Shown in pieces: positions 13,807 through 24,700 of a stretch of 64,000 bases of DNA. Both the position numbers and the translations under genes were made by a program. The stretch is from Drosophila pseudoobscura (taxonomy: Eukaryota; Arthropoda; Insecta; Diptera; Drosophilidae), in contig NC_046683.1 in the NCBI RefSeq assembly GCF_009870125.1, positions 42,671,869 through 42,735,868 of the forward strand. The letters run 5' to 3'. The notes beneath the pieces are model-generated. The model worked only from the letters and a program-made list of their open reading frames with translations. It did not search any database and was not told the origin of the DNA. How positions within the stretch are numbered: position 1 is the stretch's first letter; every line of letters starts with the position of its first letter.

Positions 13807-13871
13807 CCGCAATTCAAAACATCGATAGTTCGCTTCGCATGCGATATCTTTATTGCTACAGTCGATAGCAT
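13807..13871. promoter_or_regulatory. DRE-like element upstream of AIMP2
   Basis: The 186 bp between the AIMP2 start and the UTP14 stop has ATCGATAG near 13821 and TCGATAG near 13861, half-matches to TATCGATA bound by DREF/BEAF-32 at housekeeping promoters. Being next to a start makes function plausible, but this is inferred. Confidence 0.4.
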
Positions 13872-13912
13872 AATATTTATTATTACGGCTTCTATTTATT
13901 TTAAATTTAATT

Positions 13913-16262
13913 CTAAGCTTTCTGGGCCCTGGGTGGCACCTTCGGGAGCCGCTTTATTCTCTTATCAACAATATGCCTAAGACGCCTATCAGGCTTCACC
14001 AGTTCACTCTCATCCATTGGCTCAATCACCTGGCCCTTACGTGTGATGACTGCAGGACGTGTCAGCATTCGGAAGGCCGTCTCTGGAACAAAGTTCCTGC
14101 CAATGGGCGCCCGAATGCTGGCCTCGTAGTCGGCCAGAGATCTGAAGGGGAATGGTACGCTGGACACCATGTGCTGCCGTGCCTGCTTGGTACTTGTCTC
14201 GTTAATGAAGAGATTGTCCTTGTTGTCATCGCGCCGCTTTTCTGGAGCAGCCAGTTTGAGCAAGAGTCGTTTATTGCGTCTTTCCATGACCTCGTGAGAT
14301 ATCCCAGCACCAGCCCAGGAGCCCCATCCTGGCATAGCCAGCTGGAGCTCGGTGTTTTTTAGTTCAGAGTCCTTGGTCTTGTCCCTATTGAAGTCGGCTA
14401 TAATGTCATCGTCTTCGAAGGCCTGACTAATGGTCAACTGATGCTCCGCCGCAGCATCTTCCTCATCGTATTCAGCCTCATCGTCGTTCACTAATGCATC
14501 ATTGAGTGCACCTGAACTACGCTTCTTCTGCGTCCACACCAAAGTAGCTACATTAGCGAGGTCAATGGTGTCCATAGCTGAATCCACTTTAGCTTCCGGA
14601 GCACTCTCCAGAATGGCGGCGTCCACTTGTTGCTGAGGCTCATCATCATGGTTTAAAGGCTCATCAATTTCAACACGTTGTTTTGTCTTTTTAATGGCCA
14701 AATCCTTGAGGTTTTTCAAGCTATCCTTCTTCTTTTTCACCTTCTTGCTTTTGGCAGGAGCTGCTTTAAGTCGATCAGTTCGCTGCTGCAGACTCGCTAG
14801 TCTTTTGGTCAGCTTTGCCCTCATTTTCTCTTCGTGTGCTTCAAATATATCGTCAATTTTGCTCTCACCTCTTACATTGGTCTCAGGATCGACTTCCTCT
14901 ACTTCCCAGCCGTTCTGAAAAGAAACTTTTGGCTTTTTGACCTTTTTCTTCGATGGTTTCTGTTTGGGTTCCGATCTTAATTCCTCTTCTACGTCAGAGC
15001 CCTCCGCAGGCTTCACATCTTCTAAATCATTACGATGTTCTTCCAACAACTTCGTATTCTGATTGCGCTCTGTCCAATATTTGCGCCAATTGGGATCCTC
15101 ACTAGCTGCCTTTTGTGTAGGAGCTTTTCCGGCCACTTTTTGCTTTGTCCACGGGTTAAAGGGATCATAATCTTTCTCCTCCTCTTCGTGAGCAGCTGGC
15201 TTAATATTCAGTTCGGTTTCGCTATCCGATTCTTGTTGTTTCTGCGTCAGCTGTCGACTGACGGCCAGCTGCTCGGCGAGATCCTTACGCACATCCTTGT
15301 CGTATTTAGCTCGCACTTGCAAGTTCTTGGCCCATGTGCCGGTGTTCTTGTGCCTCAAGCTGGCACGCTCCTGGACGCGAATCTTTTCCATGGCATTCAG
15401 CTTTTCCAGCGCCGCTTCCGGATTGGTCTTTTTCAGGAGCTCGAACTCCTTCATCTGCTCGAGCATCTTTTGACGCTTTTGCAGTTTGTGAAATTTCTTC
15501 GACTTGATTTTGTTCTGCATGCGCGCCTTCGCTGACTTCTGGGACTCGCGCATCTTCAGATAGGCCAATTCCTTGCGACGGGCAAAAAGCTCGTCGCGAG
15601 TGAGCTTCTTCTGTAGCAGATCTCGCTCCTGTTGGGCCAATACCTTCTCATCCGAAGTGTCCCCGATTTGTGCTTTGCGAAGCTCGTGTAGTTTCTGCTT
15701 GCTGGCTTCCAGCTCCTTAGCCAAATCAGACTGAATGCTCGTCTTCAGTGGCTTGGCATGGGCCGCTGTGTTGACATAAATTGTTTCCGAGGGTATCGGA
15801 AAGATCTGAAATTGTTTGTTTTATGTCTTGGCCATTTCATCATAGATCGCATGTTACCTGGGTCTCTGCCGAGCGCTGTTGGGCCACCACAGCATCCCAT
15901 CGACCGAGCTTCTTAGTGACTCCCTCATAGCCAATGGTGCGCCTAATGCGATCCGCTGCTGGCTTTTCCAGCGGCTTCTCCAACACTTTCTTGGTGCTCT
16001 GGATATTCTTGAGCTTCTTGCCCGTTTGAGCGTGCTTGGAGGAGGTACGCAGTATCTGCACCAGATCATTCAGCCCAACGGCCCTGGGTTTGTGCTCCAA
16101 TGCCGCTGCTCTCACGCTTTTCACCAGCTGAAACTCATCCTGACGCGTCTGGCGCTCGTCTCGTGTGGATTTCTGTATGTGCTGGACACTTCCCAAGCTG
16201 CCAATGGCCGTAAGAAGCTTCTTGTGAGCCTTTGGATTGTAGTGCTCTTCATCGTCACTCAT
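13913..16262 (-). CDS. UTP14: U3 snoRNP / SSU processome protein UTP14
   Basis: Nucleolar protein needed for 18S rRNA maturation; Utp14 activates the helicase Dhr1/DHX37 in other eukaryotes. Exons 16262-15858 and 15805-13913 give 765 aa, close to the roughly 770 of the human protein. Visible features are an acidic start (MSDDEEHYNPKAHKKLL), the family segment RWDAVVAQQRSAETQ running into IFPIPSE across the splice, long Lys/Glu-rich coiled coils, acidic patches, and the conserved C-terminal stretch GWGSWAGAG followed by PFPFRSLADYEASIRAPIG. The upstream in-frame codon is TTG, so ATG 16262 is preferred. It is transcribed divergently from mrn with 184 bp between the two starts. Confidence 0.92.
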
Positions 16263-16446
16263 ATTTTTAGCCAAACTAAATTAACGCACAAAAAAATTAT
16301 AGTACCACGAGGTATTCAAATCAACAGCTGACTTACTATCGATGAATGTCCACAGAATTAAACTATCGCTTCGGAAACACTATCGTTTCGGAGAAATTAT
16401 CGTTTCGGAGAAACCGGGCTATCGATGCGATTATGAATTAATTTTT
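16263..16446. promoter_or_regulatory. Bidirectional UTP14/mrn promoter with DRE sites and a triple 17-bp repeat
   Basis: Only 184 bp separate the two divergent start codons. ATCGATG occurs near 16338 and ATCGATGCG near 16421. Between them, 16362-16412 holds three tandem copies of a 17-bp unit of the form ACTATCGTTTCGGAGAA, each with TATCG. Clustered TATCG-type sites are typical of DREF/BEAF-bound housekeeping promoters. Confidence 0.6.
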
Positions 16447-18003
16447 ATGGCCATGGCCGACACAAAATCTGGGAGATATGCCAGTGCCGGCAGCAGCAAT
16501 AGTGTTGTGCCCCTTGTGCAGGGGCCGGCGAATCTGGAGTGCAAGGATTTCCAGGAGTATCTTCGCACTCGCCAGACTGCCGAGACGCTGGAGAAACTAT
16601 ACAATTATCCGCCGATTTGCCTAGCCGTGTTCCGGGAGCTGCCCGAACTAGCCAGACAGTTCATTATACGAATTTTATTCGTGGATCAGCCGGTGCCACA
16701 GGCTGTGGTTACCTCCTGGGGGGCCCAGCGATTTGCCAAGTGAGTTGGAGAAACCGCGGCGATAAGCCTGCCAATCGACGCTTTATTAATTCAATTCACT
16801 TGCAGGGAGCAAACCGAGGCCACCAGCTGCCTCTCGGATCTAAATGTTTGGCGTGTGACGGCCATACCAGGCGGCCTGTCTGCATGGGAGCTGTCACCCA
16901 CATTCAAGAAAAGCGTTCGCCAGGTTCTTTTGGGCGGCGGCAAGCCGTGGCCGATGACCAATACACTGGAGAAAGACTCGAAGCCACGTGACATAGCCTT
17001 CCTGGACTCCTATGCCATGTCCCGCTGGCGCTGTGTGCTTCATTACATGGTGGGAACGGGAAACCGTAATGGCACCGATGCAGAAGCGATCAGTCCGGAT
17101 GCTGTGAGGATTCTACTCCATGCAAATCTCATGAAGCGCGACGAGCGAGACGGAATTACAATCACCCGCCAAGGGTTTCAGTTCCTGCTGCTGGACACAC
17201 GTGCACAGGTCTGGCATTTCATGCTCCAGTATTTGGATACATGCGAAGAGCGGGGAGTATCTCTTCCGGAGTGTCTTTCCATGCTGTTCCAGCTCAGTTT
17301 CTCCACCCTCGGTCGAGACTACAGCTCAGAGGGCATGAACAGCCAGATGTTGTCCTTCCTGCAGCATTTGCGCGAGTTTGGTTTGGTTTTCCAGCGGAAA
17401 CGCAAGGAGGGCCGGTTTTATCCCACTCGTCTTGCCCTAAACGTGACCAGCAAGGAAGCGGCTACCACAATGACAGTGTCAGACGAGGAGGCCATGCAGG
17501 ACAGTGGCTACATTGTGGTAGAGACAAACTATCGCGTCTATGCCTACACGGATTCCCCTCTTCAAGTGGCGGTCCTGGGCCTGTTTACCGAGTTGCTCTA
17601 TCGCTTTCCCAACTTGGTCGTGGGCGTGCTCACCCGCGACTCTGTGCGTCAGGCATTACGCGGCGGCATCACTGCAGAACAGATTGTCTCCTATCTGCAG
17701 CAGTACGCCCACCCCAACATGAAACTAGTGGAGTCGGCCATCCAGTCAAAGTCCTGCCTGCCGCCCACCGTTGTGGATCAAATCAAGCTCTGGGAGATGG
17801 AGCGCAACCGGTTCACATACACAGAGGGAGTGGTATACAATCAGTTTCTCTCCCAGAACGATTTCGTCACTCTGCGCGACTATGCGCAGTCGATCCATGT
17901 CTTGGTTTGGCAGAATGAGCGCACTCGCACCATGGTGGTGCAGAAGCATGGTCACGACGATGTCAAGCGCTATTGGAAGAAGTATTCGAAGGGTGGCGGT
18001 TAG
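16447..18003 (+). CDS. mrn: TFIIH subunit p52 (Tfb2), marionette
   Basis: Core TFIIH subunit that anchors and stimulates the XPB ATPase in transcription start and nucleotide excision repair. Exons 16447-16739 and 16806-18003 join in frame (496 aa; human p52 is 462). Family hallmarks are LECKDFQEYLRTRQTAETLE and LYNYPPICLAVFRELPELA at the N-terminus, VVTSWGAQRFAK across the splice, a middle winged-helix region, and the C-terminal XPB/p8-contact region with LWEMERNRFTYTEGVVYNQF. Start choice: MAMAD at 16447 or MAD at 16453, six bases apart; the second may be the true start because the family begins MAD as I recall. It shares its promoter with UTP14. Confidence 0.93.
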
Positions 18004-18263
18004 CCGCTCGCCGTACCAGTTTTCAGTAACATAATTTCTAGGGTACGGGGTTTAATATAATTCAATAAGAGGGAGAGATAAAAGCGATACCGATCTAAGA
18101 TACGATATATGTACGTATAAAGGTTTACATGTATAAGAGAAGAACGCAGCGGCGGCTGTTGTACACAAACTCATATTAAAATTAAAACAACACATGAAAC
18201 CACATAAAATTTTGACGCAAAATCATCCTTAAATGCAAATATAAAAGCTTCGATCCCTGGAGC
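18004..18263. other. Convergent 3' ends of mrn and UFSP2
   Basis: 260 bp between two stop codons facing each other; AT-rich and certain to hold both 3' UTRs. AATAAG at 18063-18068 is a weak candidate poly(A) signal for mrn. No other feature seen. Confidence 0.6.
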
Positions 18264-20148
18264 TCAGTACAAAATTGGTCTCTGGGGCATGCAGAGGTTG
18301 TAGTAGCTGCCTTTACTCCAAAAGTCCATGCTCTTCCAGCCACACCAGCCCTTGATTTGGATAGTTGCCAGTTCATCGGCTCCCGTGTAGTGGGGATCGA
18401 GAATTAGGAACTTCACTTCGCCTGATTGTACGCAATAATCGACTCCAATGATGGTGTGGGCAAGGACACCGCCGCCAATCATTACCGGTGTGCCTTGGGT
18501 CTGGAAGTGCATGGCCAGTTCGGATGCGATTGTGGGGAGCTCCGCTCCAGAGGATACATGCAGAATTTTGGAGTCCACTTTAAGAAATCCCTGCAGGCAC
18601 ATGCTGATCTCTGTTGAGCCAATCCACTGGGAGGAACCCACGAAGGAAGACGGCTTGTCGTTTATTTTGTGCAGGTACTTCTGTACCTCCAAATGAGTTG
18701 GAATGGGTGCATTCGTATAGCCCTGTAGCACGAACCACGAGCAGATGGTCTGCAGAGATCGATAGGCACAGCCCCAGCCCTTATCCTGCACCTGCTGTTG
18801 CAGATAGTGATAGTAATGATAGTTGCCGTTGACTAGGTACTCCTTTCCATCGGTGACAGCACTGGGCCTGACACCCACATGGGTGTTTAGGAGTGGAGTC
18901 CATGGAGCATCATCGACCTCACCCTGAAAGTGGCACTGGTTTGCTCTTCTGAAGTACGGACGTGTAACAGGCAAAGAAAACTGACGATGGAGTCGTTTGC
19001 GTCTCTCCTGCATGATCGGCTCGTCGTCGCCCAGCCCCTCCAGATAGGCGCAGCTCAAAAAGTGTCCAAAACCCTGCGGATAGAAGTGATGGCTCCGAGG
19101 AACCGCAAGACTTCCACCCTCCGACTCTGCCAAATGCTCGTTCAGGCTTTGCTCGAACAGTCTGAGAGCGCGGCAAATGCTCTCGATGAGCACATCGTAC
19201 AGTCGTTGCAGCTTGGTGTTCTTGCAGAGCATAGCCATGGCCTCTATCTCCAGTGGGACCTGAGCTCTGGTCTGCTCTTCTGTGGTAACGGCAATACTAA
19301 GCGCAGGATGTGGCGGAGAGTCTCGAGCTAGGAGGTCACGAGTTCGAATACGCATCACGTCAATGTTGATTAGGTCGTATTCACATCCAGTGGCCCCAAA
19401 GTGTTTTGCCAGCTGGGTCTGAGCCGCTGTCTTGGACTTTTTTTTATCGGCGACCACATTCTCCTTGCCACTGGGGATGGGAATGGCTTGAACGAGATCG
19501 TTTATTCGGGATTCACCTCTAAGTTTATTGTCCATGGGTCCGCAGCTGTGGATGTAAATGTTTGTGTGTGGCACCTTGAACACCAGGTTGCCGTCAGCTA
19601 CACGCTTTCGCAATACATGCATCTCCTTTGCCACACATTCAGGCGTGGCAGCTGTTTGCAAGTAAAACCCACATTGCAAACGCGTAAAGCAAAAGTCATT
19701 GTAGAGCTGTTCACTGTCCATGACATCGTAGGGGACCTCCTCCAACTTGCCGTGCACAAAGAAGGAGGCACGCATGCCCACCAAGGTGCCCAGCTCGCAT
19801 TTTAGCAATATGGGATTGTCTGTTATGTCCACCGATTTGATGACCTCATTCAGATGCGCTTCGGCATCCGTGCAGTCGCCGAACTTCACCAGGCCGCAGA
19901 GATCCAGTTCGGCAGGGAATCTGTGCTGGATTTGCTCATAGTTTAGCTGCCCAACATTTGACAGGTTGAAGCTAAGCAGAAGTAGTGTGCCGTCACCATA
20001 GAATACTCCGTATAAACAACCACTGCTCTGTTGCTTGACGCGTTCCAGCCGCTGCAACACACGCACAAGTTTAACAATCAGGCATCTCTAAAGTTTTCGA
20101 ACCTCTTACCTTGAGTAGGAAGGCAGAAATTTTTAGTTTGGGCAGCAT
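18264..20148 (-). CDS. UFSP2: Ufm1-specific protease 2 (UFSP2-like cysteine protease)
   Basis: Cysteine protease that matures the ubiquitin-like modifier UFM1 and removes it from targets at the ER. Exons 20148-20110 (13 codons, MLPKLKISAFLLK) and 20051-18264 give 608 aa. The C-terminal peptidase C78 fold is clear: catalytic Cys in QVQDKGWGCAYRSLQT, with the Asp and His in LILDPHYTGAD. The N-terminal half is the less conserved UFSP2-type extension. The first exon was added because the second has no ATG near its start and an AAG/GTAAG donor joins in frame; without it translation would start inside the fold. From memory this is CG16979. ATCGATA motifs lie 70-100 bp upstream. Confidence 0.9.
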
Positions 20149-20217
20149 ACTATATTTATTTTTTGACAATTGAAGACTTAAAATGAAAATGTTGCAGTTG
20201 TACAGCTGGCAACTTAG

Positions 20218-20251
20218 GAATCGATAACAGCCACCGATAACTATCGATGAA
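20218..20251. promoter_or_regulatory. DRE-type cluster upstream of UFSP2
   Basis: Three sites within 34 bp: AATCGATAAC, ACCGATAAC and CTATCGATG, 70 to 103 bp before the UFSP2 start codon. They match the TATCGATA consensus for DREF/BEAF-32 to different degrees. Confidence 0.55.
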
Positions 20252-20280
20252 GCTAAAGTAACTAACAAAAACAACGAAAA

Positions 20281-20861
20281 CAAAAACAAAAAAGCTATTT
20301 GTTTGTTTTAAGAATTTTAATGACCTAAATCAAATGCCAACAATTCGCCTGTTAAGGAAAACCAACTATTAAGGAAAAACGAATCTTTCTTTATATTACA
20401 CACACACATAACATTTATTTATATTGAATTAGGCATAGTGTATAGATTCGCAAAAGTTTTTATAAATATTACCTGCGTAAGCAGAACTCATTCTCTTTCC
20501 ATGTACTTCGCTCGAACTGACTGTTGTTTTCGTTTTTGTTTGTTCATTATCATCCAAATATGGTTAGGTCTATCAATGTTACACATCTATTTACAATACA
20601 TAATTGCGTGGTGACTCTTTGATTTGCGTTAATCGCAACATCCTATTGTGGTTCTCTCGTTTCATTTTCGTTTACAATATTCAGAGTTTTAAAGCAGTTT
20701 TGCTTTCCTTATTTCGACTCCTTCCTTCGGTTACGTACGACATACGACTACACTCTACTAGTTTTCCAAATTTTCTAATTAATTTCATTGCTAAAATTGT
20801 TTTGCGAACAAAAACAGGCTTACTTCGAAAAAATGTTAAAACGCAATCCTCGTTATGCTTA
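20281..20861. other. AT-rich spacer between UFSP2 and the Tc1-like element
   Basis: No ORF with a recognisable product. TTTATT at 20414-20419 is a minus-strand AATAAA that could serve distal polyadenylation of dop. Otherwise nothing specific. Confidence 0.5.
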
Positions 20862-21089
20862 CAGTGGGGAGCAAAGCTGAGTACAAGCTCATAATCACAG
20901 ACTTTCGACGCCCATAGCAAACTTTTTTCCCTATCTAAATACTTGAATTCTTAACAAACAAACAATACAAGAACGAATACAAACTTCTAAAAAATGAAAA
21001 ATAAAAAATCAAAAAAGCTCGCATGTACTCACTTTTGCATTTTTTATAAAAATTAAAGAAAATCATAATATCAACATTTTGTGCATAGA
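20862..21089 (+). repeat. Left terminal inverted repeat of the Tc1-like element
   Basis: Pairs as reverse complement with 21296-21555. Best-preserved blocks are the outer 60 bp (containing AGTACAAGCTCATAATCACA) and the inner 70 bp (containing AGAAAATCATAATATCAACA). Confidence 0.85.
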
Positions 21090-21311
21090 ACCTCTCAAAG
21101 AGCCGAACTTAATCCGATTGAAAACCTATGGTCAATCGTGAAACGACGGCTTGGGCGGTCCGAATCAGCGCCATCTAACCTAGGCGATCTCTGGGGACGT
21201 GCAGATGCGGAATGCAATCGTATTCCAAAAGATATTTTTTGGAATTTGATAGAGAGCTTTCCAAACCGTATTAAACAAGTAATATCTAATATGGGTCTAT
21301 GCACAAAATGT
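21081..21311 (+). pseudogene. C-terminal fragment of a Tc1-like transposase
   Basis: About 75 open codons ending at a TAA. The stretch AELNPIENLWSIVKRRLGR is the classic block around the last acidic residue of the DDE triad in Tc1/mariner transposases (S/D-LNPIENLW). The DNA-binding domain and the first two acidic residues are missing, so the product cannot be active. The frame has no internal stop, which hints at recent decay or chance survival. Confidence 0.8.
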
Positions 21312-21555
21312 TAATATTATGATTTTCTTTCGATTTTATAAAAAGTGCAAAGGCTAGTAGGTGCGAGTTGTTTTGGTTTTTTATTTTTCATTCTTAGGAA
21401 AATTCTTATTCTATCTTGTAATTATTGTTTATTTGTTTAGAGTACAAGTATTTATATGGGGAAAAAATTGTGTGTTGCTTGGCTTTATTCGTTTGGCTGC
21501 TATGGGCGGCAAAAGTCAGTGATTATGAGTATGTACTCACTTTTGCTCCTAACTG
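21296..21555 (-). repeat. Right terminal inverted repeat of the Tc1-like element
   Basis: Reverse-complement partner of 20862-21089, about 30 bp longer because of small insertions. It carries TTTATT at 21428-21433, an AATAAA on the minus strand downstream of the dop stop. Confidence 0.85.
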
Positions 21556-21705
21556 TATGTTGAATTCCTGCGGCTGCTCCTTCCCTGCCACTGCCACTGC
21601 CAATGCTGCGTTCCACTCACTAGTTGGGCCGACAATTAAGACAAACATTTAAACACTAAATTTAAAACATAAGCATCCGCACCCACATCCACCGTTTCTC
21701 TGGCG

Positions 21706-24700
21706 CTACTTCCTTTGCTTGGCGGTGGAAGTGGCTGCAGTTGTGGGAGCTTCGGTTGCTGTCTCAGCCGTTGGCTCCTTGCGTGGTGCTGTTGATATGG
21801 TCAGACTGGGGCTGGCCGGCTTTGTCGTTGTCATCGAAGTTTTACAGCCACTGCTCATGGGCTTGGTTTTGGCAGAATCTAGTACAGATTTAACTGAAAC
21901 AAAAGCAGCTTTGATGCCAACAGGTCCGCATCATTGATAGTGGAAAAAGCTCTTACCCAACTCAACCTTCTTGGGCTTTCCTACAGTCTCCCGCTCCTGC
22001 TTGTTGCCCTTTATCTTCTCCGGCTTCTCCAGGGTCTGTGTGGGTGACGATGACTCCCCCTCAGTGTACTCCTCTATGGCGGGCATAAATCCCTCGGACA
22101 CACTACTGCTGTCCTGGGTGCTGGTGGGTGAATCCTTCTCCTCGGCAATTCGGGGCAGCAGCTCGCAGCTGGCCAACGTAACGACGGCGGACGAGCTTGG
22201 ATCAGCGCCAGCCACTGCTGGGGCACCAGCACCAGTCCCTGCCACGGACTGTCTTTGTGATTCCTCAGTTGAGGGAACCAGCTGTTGAGGCGCTGTTCCG
22301 TTGCCTCCTGTTCCGACTACTCCTCCGCCAGATGCAGCACAATTGCCCCCAGTGGGTGCTGACGTTGATCTCCAAGTGGTGGTCACCACCCGCTGATGAC
22401 TTGGTTGTTTGATGGGCGGCGAGCAGCAGAGAGGCGAAATCTTTGTTTCGGCACTGCGGGGGTGCAGTCGGTCCGGCGACAAGGCGCGACGCAGCAGAGG
22501 AGAACTCGGTTCGGCCGACTTGGTCCTAGCAAAGCCACCCTTCTTGGTGTTGGCATTCACCGCCGTCTGCAAGGTGGGCAGCGTGCTACCCGGACTGTAC
22601 GATTGCGTGGTATTGGAGGCCCCCGGCTGATGACCGACCAACGGAAAGGCCAGCGGAGACGGGGACCGCGTAGGCGACGACGGCAAAGGCGAGGGTGATG
22701 GTGTGCGTGCCAGTGGGGAAAGCGGAATGTGACCAACAGATTTCCTACGATTTGGCAGCGAATTGTTGCTCGAGGTGTGCAAGGTCTTCAGTCCGCCGGA
22801 GGGATTGCTGGTGCTGTTTCCACCTGCAATCACGGCGGTGGCGGCATGAAGCTTGTGCTTAAGACCATGTAGAGTAGATGGACGTTGATACAGCTGCGGA
22901 ACGACGCCGGTGGGAGAAACTAGAAACACACAAACAAATTGGAGCATATTTCTTCTGGAGCATGTTTGTGTCTAATTGTTTAAAATTTTCCTTGGGAAAA
23001 TCCCACTCACCAGGGACATTTCCCACAGAGGTGGGGCTACTGCCGACAGCAGCACCCACATGTGGGAGCAGCACCACCTGCGCAGGGGGCTGGGCCAAGG
23101 GCAATTGCACGCAGTGAGCTGATGGCATAGCCGGGGCAGCGGCAGCGACAGATGCAGATCCACCATTAGCACTGTTCGAGCCCCCATTGCCACTGGTGGC
23201 TGTGGGCGTGTTGGGCGACGAGGATGAGGGTGAAGTGGACTGTGACGAGGAGTTTGCTGCCGACTGGCAGCAGCTGCTGCTGTGATACGAAGAGTCTAGT
23301 GGCGACAGGTTCCTGGCCGATGGAGTGGTGGGTGAGCTGGTGCCAGCGGAAAACTGTCGGGAGAAGGTAGAAGGTAGAAGGGAAGGGAGAAACATAGGTT
23401 GGATTAGCGGATACTTGATGGTTCTCTTGATGATGACTCACATGACTCACCTGCTGCATCTCCGCGTTCGCACGTTTGCTGCTTATCCGGCGGAACAGCG
23501 AGGTTTTTCGCTTCTTATCGTGCTCCCGTTTGGTTTGCTTCTTCTGACGGTTCAAGCCCTTCTTGGCCAGCTTGCTCTGCATTAGATCACGCTTGCGGCC
23601 GCCGCTCTGTATGCTGGTGTGCTCCAGCGGTGTGGCCCTCAAGGTGACGTGCTCGCCTCCGCTGAGGAGCAGCTGCAGCACCTGCGTGTGAAACAGGCCC
23701 TGCACGGCCTCGCCATTTACATGGGTGATGAGATCTGCCGGCCGTAGGCCAGCCTCAAAGGCCGGACTGCCCTCGTCCACGGCCATGACGAGATGATGCA
23801 TCGTATAGAAGTCCGTGTCGCCATAATAGACGCGTATTGTGTGGACAGTGAAGCCAAAACCTCGAGGGCCGCGTCGAATAATGATCGGAGGCTTCAGGTT
23901 GGTCACCAGCGGCGACAGCTCTCGACACGGGGACGTATCCCTGGAGCTGGCCGTGCTGGAGCCATTGCCTCCTCCACCTGGTGACTGAATTCCACACAGC
24001 TGTGCGGCCAATTGACTATTGTCCAGGGACGTCATCAGAGACAGACCCAAGGCCGAGGCGGACTTGACAATCGATCTCGAGCGATGGTGCTTCACGCTGC
24101 CACTGCTGGTGCCGTCCATGGACTTGGGCTGGTGCTGCAAGGCCAGCGGCGATTGCTCTCTTGGCAAAATCATGTTCTCAGTCGACGAGCTGCCCGCTGA
24201 GATTGTCTCATCCTCAATGGAAATGGAGAAGCGCGGCAGAATATCCCGCGCGCAGACTCCTTTCCGCTTGCGATTGATCTGCGGCGAGAAGTCGTCGCTG
24301 TCCGTCTGCGAGCTCTCCGGGGTGCTGCGGGAGAAGCTGCCCACCGTTGTCGCTGCGGTTACGGCGGCGGCGACGGCTGTGACTGTCGCTCCTGCTGCCG
24401 CCTGGCTTTGAGTCTGAGTAGCTGGCGGAGGAGTGGCCGGGGTACTAATGATGGTTGTATTGGTGTTTGGTGGCATGCTGTGCCGTTGGTGCAGCCGCTG
24501 CGTGACAGCCGGTGTCGGCTGCTGCAGATAGTGCTTGAGCATCCGCAGCTCAGCATCGTTGCCAATGGTGACGTTGTGCAACAGTTCGGGCAAATAGTCC
24601 GCATCTGGGGTAGACGGCACCTTCAGGCAGCTGGAGGAGAGCTGAAACGAAGCGAAAGAAATGCGATTGCTGCAATTCGGAACACCATGGATATTTCTTC

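Larger units (their letters stand above)
20862..21555. mobile_element. Non-autonomous Tc1/mariner-family element with long terminal inverted repeats
   Basis: The element starts CAGTGGGGAGCAAA and ends with the inverted counterpart TTTGCTCCTAACTG, each flanked by the TA that Tc1/mariner elements duplicate (TA at 20860-20861 and 21556-21557). The arms are unusually long: 20862-21089 pairs with 21296-21555 along its whole length, imperfectly and with indels. Such 230-260 bp arms recall Tc1-like elements with long repeats (Minos, Paris, S). The roughly 206 bp core holds only the end of a transposase, so this is an internally deleted copy that cannot move itself. Confidence 0.85.

Noticed and set aside
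14694-15535. Two long plus-strand ORFs rich in Phe and Leu
   Set aside because: Antisense shadows of the Lys/Glu-rich UTP14 coding exon.
21719-21937. Plus-strand 72-codon hydrophobic ORF
   Set aside because: It is antisense to the last dop exon (21893-21706), whose frame, splice site and stop fit well; no evidence of a separate gene.
22396-24411. Several plus-strand Arg-rich ORFs
   Set aside because: Antisense to Ser/Pro-rich dop exons; composition is explained by the coding strand.
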